Below are positions 5,975-9,331 of a DNA stretch of 9,331 nt, in pieces. The notes below the pieces were generated by a model that was given only the letters and a program-made list of their open reading frames with translations, had not been told where the DNA came from and did no database searches. Position 1 is the first letter of the stretch, and every line of letters begins with the position of its first letter. The position numbers were made by a program, and so were the translations under genes. The stretch comes from Trichothermofontia sp037445115 (GTDB taxonomy: Bacteria > Cyanobacteriota > Cyanobacteriia > B231), in contig JBBILC010000167.1 of NCBI GenBank assembly GCA_037445115.1, positions 1 to 9,331 on the forward strand. The letters run 5' to 3'.

Positions 5975-7609
5975 TTAGGTAATTACGGTGGGTTTATCCA
6001 TACCCGTGAGGGTGCGAATTTGGGCGACCTCATCGGCGATCGCGATCAAATCGGCGAGGGCCACTTGAGGATCTAAGCCTTGTTTACTCGTATCCGGCTC
6101 GTAACTTTCCAGGTAAAGCCGGAGGGTAGCGCCTTGGGTACCTGTCCCCGATAGGCGGAAGACAATGCGCGAGCCGTCGGTAAAGCCGATGCGGACGCCC
6201 TGTTGGGTACTCACACTGCCATCGATTGGGTCGGTGTAGCTAAAGTCATCAGCATAGTCAACCTGATAGCGTCCTAAGGATTGACCCGCCAGACTGCCGA
6301 GTTTGGCCCGCAGGTGGGTGATCAGGGTGTTAGCCCGATCGCTGTCTACGCCCTCGTAATCATGGCGCGAATAGTAATTGCGTCCGTAGGTTTGCCAATG
6401 TTCCTGGACAATGGTTGCCACCGACTGTTGGCGCACGGCGAGGATATTTAACCAGAACAACACCGCCCAAAGGCCATCCTTCTCGCGCACATGGCTGGAG
6501 CCAGTGCCAAAGCTTTCTTCGCCACAGAGGGTGACCTTACCCGCATCCATGAGGTTGCCAAAGAACTTCCAGCCCGTCGGCGTTTCGTAGCAGTCTAGGC
6601 CGAGTTTGGCCGCAACGCGATCGGCAGCCTGACTGGTAGGCATCGATCGCGCCACCCCCGCTAACCCATCCCGATAACCCGGTACCAAGGTGGCATTAGC
6701 AGCGAGGATCGCCAAACTGTCGCTAGGGGTGACAAAGAAGTGATCGCCCAGAATCATGTTGCGATCGCCGTCCCCATCCGAGGCCGCGCCGAAGGCCGGG
6801 GCATTGTCGCCAAATAGGATTTTGACGAGATCATGGGCATAGACCAGGTTGGGGTCAGGGTGACCACTACCGAAGTCAGGTAGGGGGATGCCGTTTTGGA
6901 CCGTACCCGCTGGCGCACCGAGGCGACGTTCCAGGATGGCGTGGGCATAGGGACCCGTGACCGCGTGCATGGCATCAAAGGCCATCCGGAAGTCTGCCCC
7001 ACTGAGCAATTGCTGAATGCGATCGAAATCAAACAGGGTTTCCAACAGGGCGGCGTAGTCCTGTACGGAGTCAATCACCTCCACAACCGTGTTGCCCAGG
7101 CGGGATTCGCCCAAACGATCGAGATCAATATCGCCAGCGTCAAGAATTTTATATTCACGAATCTCCTTACTGCGGGCATAGATCGCTTCCGTTACCTTTT
7201 CCGGCGCGGGGCCGCCATTTTCGGTATTGAATTTCACCCCAAAGTCACCCGTGGGTCCCCCAGGGTTATGGCTAGCCGAGAGGATAATGCCACCAATGGT
7301 TTTATATTTACGGATCACGCAAGAGGTCGCCGGAGTGGAGAGAATCCCAGCGTACCCGACCTTAACCCTGGCAAAACCATTCGCAGCAGCCATTTTCAGA
7401 ATGATCTGGATCGCTTCTCGGTTGTAGTAGCGCCCATCCCCACCGAGAACCAAGGTTTGGCCTGCGGGGTTGCCAATCGTGTCAAAAATCGACTGGACAA
7501 AATTTTCCAGGTAGTGGGGAGTCTGGAAAACGGGGACGGACTTGCGGAGTCCAGAAGTACCCGGTTTTTGGTCGGGAAAGGGTTGGGTGGATACGATCCG
7601 AATGTCCAT
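5975..7609 (-). CDS. pgm: Phosphoglucomutase, alpha-D-glucose type
   Basis: Interconverts glucose 1-phosphate and glucose 6-phosphate in the cytosol, linking glycogen synthesis and breakdown to central carbon metabolism. The 544-aa protein has the full set of alpha-D-phosphohexomutase signatures: KPGTSGLRK (15-23), the active-site loop SASHNPGG (111-118) with phosphoserine S113, the metal loop DGDGDR (278-283), ETPTGWKFF (342-350), the sugar-binding loop GEESFG (363-368) and the C-terminal phosphate-binding loop RLSGTGT (485-491). The KPGTSGLRK start and the overall length are those of eukaryotic-type PGM1 and of the main cyanobacterial enzyme, not the shorter PgmA/ManB forms. ATG 7609 has only a weak, close GGTGA. 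The gene appears to be transcribed alone: the nuclease gene upstream on the same strand is 298 bp away across a hairpin element. Confidence 0.96.
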   Translation of the reverse strand: MDIRIVSTQPFPDQKPGTSGLRKSVPVFQTPHYLENFVQSIFDTIGNPAGQTLVLGGDGRYYNREAIQIILKMAAANGFARVKVGYAGILSTPATSCVIRKYKTIGGIILSASHNPGGPTGDFGVKFNTENGGPAPEKVTEAIYARSKEIREYKILDAGDIDLDRLGESRLGNTVVEVIDSVQDYAALLETLFDFDRIQQLLSGADFRMAFDAMHAVTGPYAHAILERRLGAPAGTVQNGIPLPDFGSGHPDPNLVYAHDLVKILFGDNAPAFGAASDGDGDRNMILGDHFFVTPSDSLAILAANATLVPGYRDGLAGVARSMPTSQAADRVAAKLGLDCYETPTGWKFFGNLMDAGKVTLCGEESFGTGSSHVREKDGLWAVLFWLNILAVRQQSVATIVQEHWQTYGRNYYSRHDYEGVDSDRANTLITHLRAKLGSLAGQSLGRYQVDYADDFSYTDPIDGSVSTQQGVRIGFTDGSRIVFRLSGTGTQGATLRLYLESYEPDTSKQGLDPQVALADLIAIADEVAQIRTLTGMDKPTVIT

Positions 7610-7757
7610 GATTCACCAAGTGCGATGTAAGAATAGCGCTACTGAATATCAGGAGCCAGTTCCAGCGCCTATCCCCTATTGTCGGGCATGCGCTTCACTT
7701 TCTGACCTCTGCCCCGATGCAGGGTCTAGGGCTGATTGGCTGACAAAACTCGAATCG

Positions 7758-7862
7758 CCCTCACCCCAACCCCTCTCCCAGAGCGGGCGAGGGGCTTTTG
7801 AAGCCGGTTTTGGGATGGCAGTCCCTTCGCCCCTAGTGGGAGAAGGGATTTAGGGATGAGGG
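7758..7862. repeat. REP/MITE-like double-hairpin element
   Basis: A 105-bp element with imperfect inverted termini, CCCTCACCCC on the left and GGGATGAGGG on the right. It holds two hairpins. The first pairs CCCCTC (7770-7775) with GAGGGG (7789-7794), with an inner CCC/GGG, and is followed by CTTTTG. The second pairs CCCTTC (7823-7828) with GAAGGG (7842-7847), also with an inner CCC/GGG. The CCCTCACCCCAACCCCTCTC type of sequence is a common dispersed intergenic repeat in cyanobacteria and other bacteria. The first hairpin could also terminate plus-strand transcripts. On the minus strand the element lies between the nuclease stop and the pgm start, so it may insulate the two. Confidence 0.65.
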
Positions 7863-7907
7863 AAAAAGATTTGTCAGTCAACCAGGGGTCTAGGGTTTCC
7901 CCTGAAC

Positions 7908-8816
7908 TCAGAGAGGCACTTCTGCAATCGCCCCTAGATCCAGCACAATCTCATCCCGCCGGTTTTCCCGCTGACACCGGGCGACAAAATGGCAGGCGGG
8001 ACAGATCCCGAGTTTTTCCGCCACTTGGGGAAAATCCTCCCCCCGTTGATAGCGATCGCGCCAATCAGAGAGACGCTGGAGCAGGTGGGTCAGATCGTGC
8101 GTTGTCTTCTCGTGCTGCGCCGCACTGTAGGCGATCGTGACGGCGGTGGGGTGAGTGGGGTGAGTGGGGTGAGTGGGGCGATGATTTTCAGCGATCGTTG
8201 CGGCTTGTTCTTCCCGCTTCTCTCTTCTCTCTTCTCTCTCCCCTCTTCTCTCTTCTCTCTCCCCTCTCCTCTCTCCTCTCTCCCCTCTCCTCCCTTCTCT
8301 CTCTCCCTGGGCAAACCAATAGGTCATTTTCAGCCGATCGGGCGCATAGGTACTGGTGGCAGCCAGCACCCAAAGATAGAGGCGGGTTTGCCAATCCTGC
8401 TGGAGGTGTTGCAGATGGGAGGGTTGTGCATAGGTTTTCCAGTCGAGGACATGGGCCTGTTCGGTGTCGGCAATCAGGAGGTCGTAGACAACAACCAGGG
8501 AATAGCCTTGGAACTCGATCGTGCGCTCATGTTCACTGTCGCGTAATCCGGGTTCCGGCACGCTGAGGCTGGCAATGTCCGGGACCGTCACGGTAAAGGT
8601 ATGGAATTGTTGCGCCAATTGCGGATCAGTTTCCAGCAAGGGGGCGATCGGGAGCGCCAATTCCCGCTGTTGCAGGAGGCGGTGAAAACGGCTACCCCAC
8701 ATGAGACGATCGGCCTGCTCCGCCGTAATCGGAGCCGCCAGTTGCTCCAAGTATAGGTGCTGGAATTTGCGGGGGCAGGTTTCAAGAAGTTTCAGGTGTC
8801 CCTGGGAAAGGCGCAT
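7908..8816 (-). CDS. PD-(D/E)XK nuclease-like protein with putative Fe-S cysteines
   Basis: A 302-aa RecB/Cas4-like nuclease fold, counted from ATG 8816. Motifs in order: LSQGHLKLLETCPRKF with a first cysteine (C14), WGSRFH with the helix histidine (H45), the acidic residue in VVVYDLL (D112), the catalytic LDWKTY (D125, K127), and the motif IV glutamine and tyrosine in WQTRLYLW (Q143, Y147). The C-terminal CPACHFVARC has cysteines at 272, 275 and 281. One N-terminal plus three C-terminal cysteines is the iron-sulfur arrangement of AddB and Cas4, so a 4Fe-4S cluster is likely. Residues about 171-203 are an Arg/Glu/Gly heptapeptide repeat and 214-224 a Pro-Thr-His repeat, both encoded by tandem DNA repeats inserted between the catalytic core and the cysteine region. 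No helicase or cas gene is adjacent. The frame is open to TTG 8951, but ATG 8816 fits the motif spacing and leaves room for divergent promoters. Confidence 0.85.
   Translation of the reverse strand: MRLSQGHLKLLETCPRKFQHLYLEQLAAPITAEQADRLMWGSRFHRLLQQRELALPIAPLLETDPQLAQQFHTFTVTVPDIASLSVPEPGLRDSEHERTIEFQGYSLVVVYDLLIADTEQAHVLDWKTYAQPSHLQHLQQDWQTRLYLWVLAATSTYAPDRLKMTYWFAQGEREGRRGERGERRGEREERRGEREERREKREEQAATIAENHRPTHPTHPTHPTAVTIAYSAAQHEKTTHDLTHLLQRLSDWRDRYQRGEDFPQVAEKLGICPACHFVARCQRENRRDEIVLDLGAIAEVPL
8148..8178 (+). repeat. 9-bp tandem repeat forming a G-quadruplex motif
   Basis: The unit GGGGTGAGT occurs three times, followed by a fourth GGGG. This gives four G4 runs with identical 5-nt loops, a canonical G-quadruplex motif. 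It lies in the nuclease gene on the non-coding strand. The 9-bp unit stays in frame and encodes repeated Thr-His-Pro. Confidence 0.85.
8217..8307 (+). repeat. Heptanucleotide homopyrimidine tandem repeat
   Basis: Thirteen consecutive 7-mers cover 91 bases made only of C and T. The units are CTTCTCT, CTCCTCT and CTCCCCT variants, arranged in part as 21-bp triplets (two CTYCTCT plus one CTCCCCT). The tract lies inside the nuclease gene, where 21 bp equals seven codons, giving the heptapeptide RRGEREE. Gain or loss of one 7-mer would shift the frame; three would keep it. Short heptamer tandem repeats are well known in cyanobacterial genomes, usually between genes. Confidence 0.88.
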
Positions 8817-8956
8817 AGGGGGCAGCGTCAACGCAATCAAGGTGGCTGGGGGATTCAGGTGTTCAGGTGTGAGGGCGGCTAGGTTAGGATCTAAACTTAT
8901 CTGGAGTTGTACAGTGTCGTGGTCAGGTTCCCCGGTCGGGGCGCGACGCAAATCTT

Positions 8957-8961
8957 GAGGA
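8957..8961 (+). promoter_or_regulatory. Shine-Dalgarno of the glutaredoxin-like gene
   Basis: GAGGA lies 8 nt before ATG 8970. It selects this start over the in-frame ATG at 8907, whose extra residues do not belong to the thioredoxin fold. Confidence 0.75.
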
Positions 8962-8969
8962 CAGATCGT

Positions 8970-9257
8970 ATGCGTTTAATTATGTATGGGAAACCAGGGT
9001 GTCATCTTTGCCAGGGATTAAAGGAAAAACTGGCCCAACTTACCGAAACCCTCAACTTTGAGCTAGAGGTGCGCAACATTTACGATCGCCCCGAATGGCA
9101 GGAAGCTTACCAGGCGTCTATCCCAGTATTGTACCTGGTACAGGATGAGATGATTGGCGAGGCCGGCGCGATATCGATTCCGCGCCCCTCACCCCGTGCC
9201 AGCGTGGAGCAGTTGACAAAAACGCTACAGAAATATTTTGCTGCCAACGATTATTAA
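8970..9257 (+). CDS. Glutaredoxin-like CxxC protein
   Basis: A 95-aa single-domain thioredoxin-fold protein of the glutaredoxin-like DUF836 type. The first strand MRLIMYGKPG leads into the redox motif CHLC (11-14), then helix 1 (GLKEKLAQLTETL), strand 2 (FELEVRNIY), an acidic helix, the cis-proline segment SIPVLYL (P52), and a terminal helix (ASVEQLTKTLQKYF). Both active-site cysteines are present, so it should act as a cytosolic thiol-disulfide oxidoreductase; its partner is not known. The usual glutaredoxin CPYC is replaced by CHLC, as is common in this subfamily. It is divergent from the nuclease gene with 153 bp between the start codons. The start is well supported by GAGGA. No downstream gene is visible before the window ends. 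Confidence 0.88.
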   Translation: MRLIMYGKPGCHLCQGLKEKLAQLTETLNFELEVRNIYDRPEWQEAYQASIPVLYLVQDEMIGEAGAISIPRPSPRASVEQLTKTLQKYFAANDY

Positions 9258-9280
9258 TCAAGCCCAAGGGTGCTCTAATG

Positions 9281-9294
9281 CAGAAGTGTTGAAT
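9281..9294 (-). repeat. 14-bp repeat, right copy
   Basis: The minus strand reads ATTCAACACTTCTG, identical to 39-52 and inverted relative to it. It lies 24 nt after the glutaredoxin-like stop codon. Confidence 0.4.
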
Positions 9295-9331
9295 CCAGAT
9301 ATAAAACTTTACATTTTAGGGTGCGAGAGTC

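Noticed and set aside
8148..8307. CRISPR array
   Set aside because: The repeats are 7 and 9 bp, directly abutting, with no unique spacers, and they lie inside a reading frame. The Cas4-like nuclease has no cas neighbours.
8198..8566. Leu/Ser-rich plus-strand frames across the pyrimidine tract
   Set aside because: The apparent hydrophobic repeat is only the translation of the CT tract antisense to the nuclease gene.
8817..8951. N-terminal extension of the nuclease to TTG 8951
   Set aside because: No Shine-Dalgarno is visible, it uses a TTG start, and it would leave only about 18 bp for two divergent promoters. MRLSQGHLK at 8816 suits the family start. It cannot be fully excluded.

Overview
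This window looks like cyanobacterial chromosome. The octamer GCGATCGC (HIP1, the highly iterated palindrome of cyanobacteria) occurs at least seven times: at 902, 1736, 2124, 3952, 6036, 6761 and 8052. About 0.14 would be expected by chance. Several gene families also fit (DUF4278, an NhaS3/NapA-like antiporter, a TldE-like protein), and so does a glutamine riboswitch of the glnA class. All calls come from reading the sequence; no search was run.

Layout. (1) 1-2011, plus strand: a 79-aa protein with two DGKIT repeats, an intrinsic terminator, then a CPA2 cation/proton antiporter. (2) 2218-4733, minus strand, a likely operon read from high to low coordinates: a 132-aa three-helix membrane protein, a TldE/PmbA-like protein (GTG start with a good Shine-Dalgarno), acylphosphatase, and a 107-aa unknown. 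(3) 4734-5797, plus strand: a 626-bp control region, then a 145-aa DUF4278 protein. (4) 5975-7609, minus: phosphoglucomutase. (5) 7610-7907: spacer with a REP/MITE-like double hairpin. (6) 7908-8816, minus: a PD-(D/E)XK nuclease-like protein with putative Fe-S cysteines, whose reading frame carries two tandem-repeat tracts. (7) 8970-9257, plus: a glutaredoxin-like CxxC protein, divergent from the nuclease.

The most interesting part is the control region of the DUF4278 gene. It holds an exact NtcA site (GTA-N8-TAC), then a glnA-type glutamine aptamer, then a possible expression platform in which bases just 3' of the aptamer can pair with the Shine-Dalgarno. In cyanobacteria the same two inputs, NtcA repression and a glutamine riboswitch, are known to control gifB, which encodes the glutamine synthetase inactivating factor IF17. 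The protein is therefore a candidate glutamine-responsive effector of nitrogen assimilation. It does not show the C-terminal IF7-like signature I would expect, so its identity is open.

Other points: a heptanucleotide pyrimidine tract and a canonical G-quadruplex motif inside the nuclease gene, and a 14-bp inverted repeat shared by the two ends of the window.
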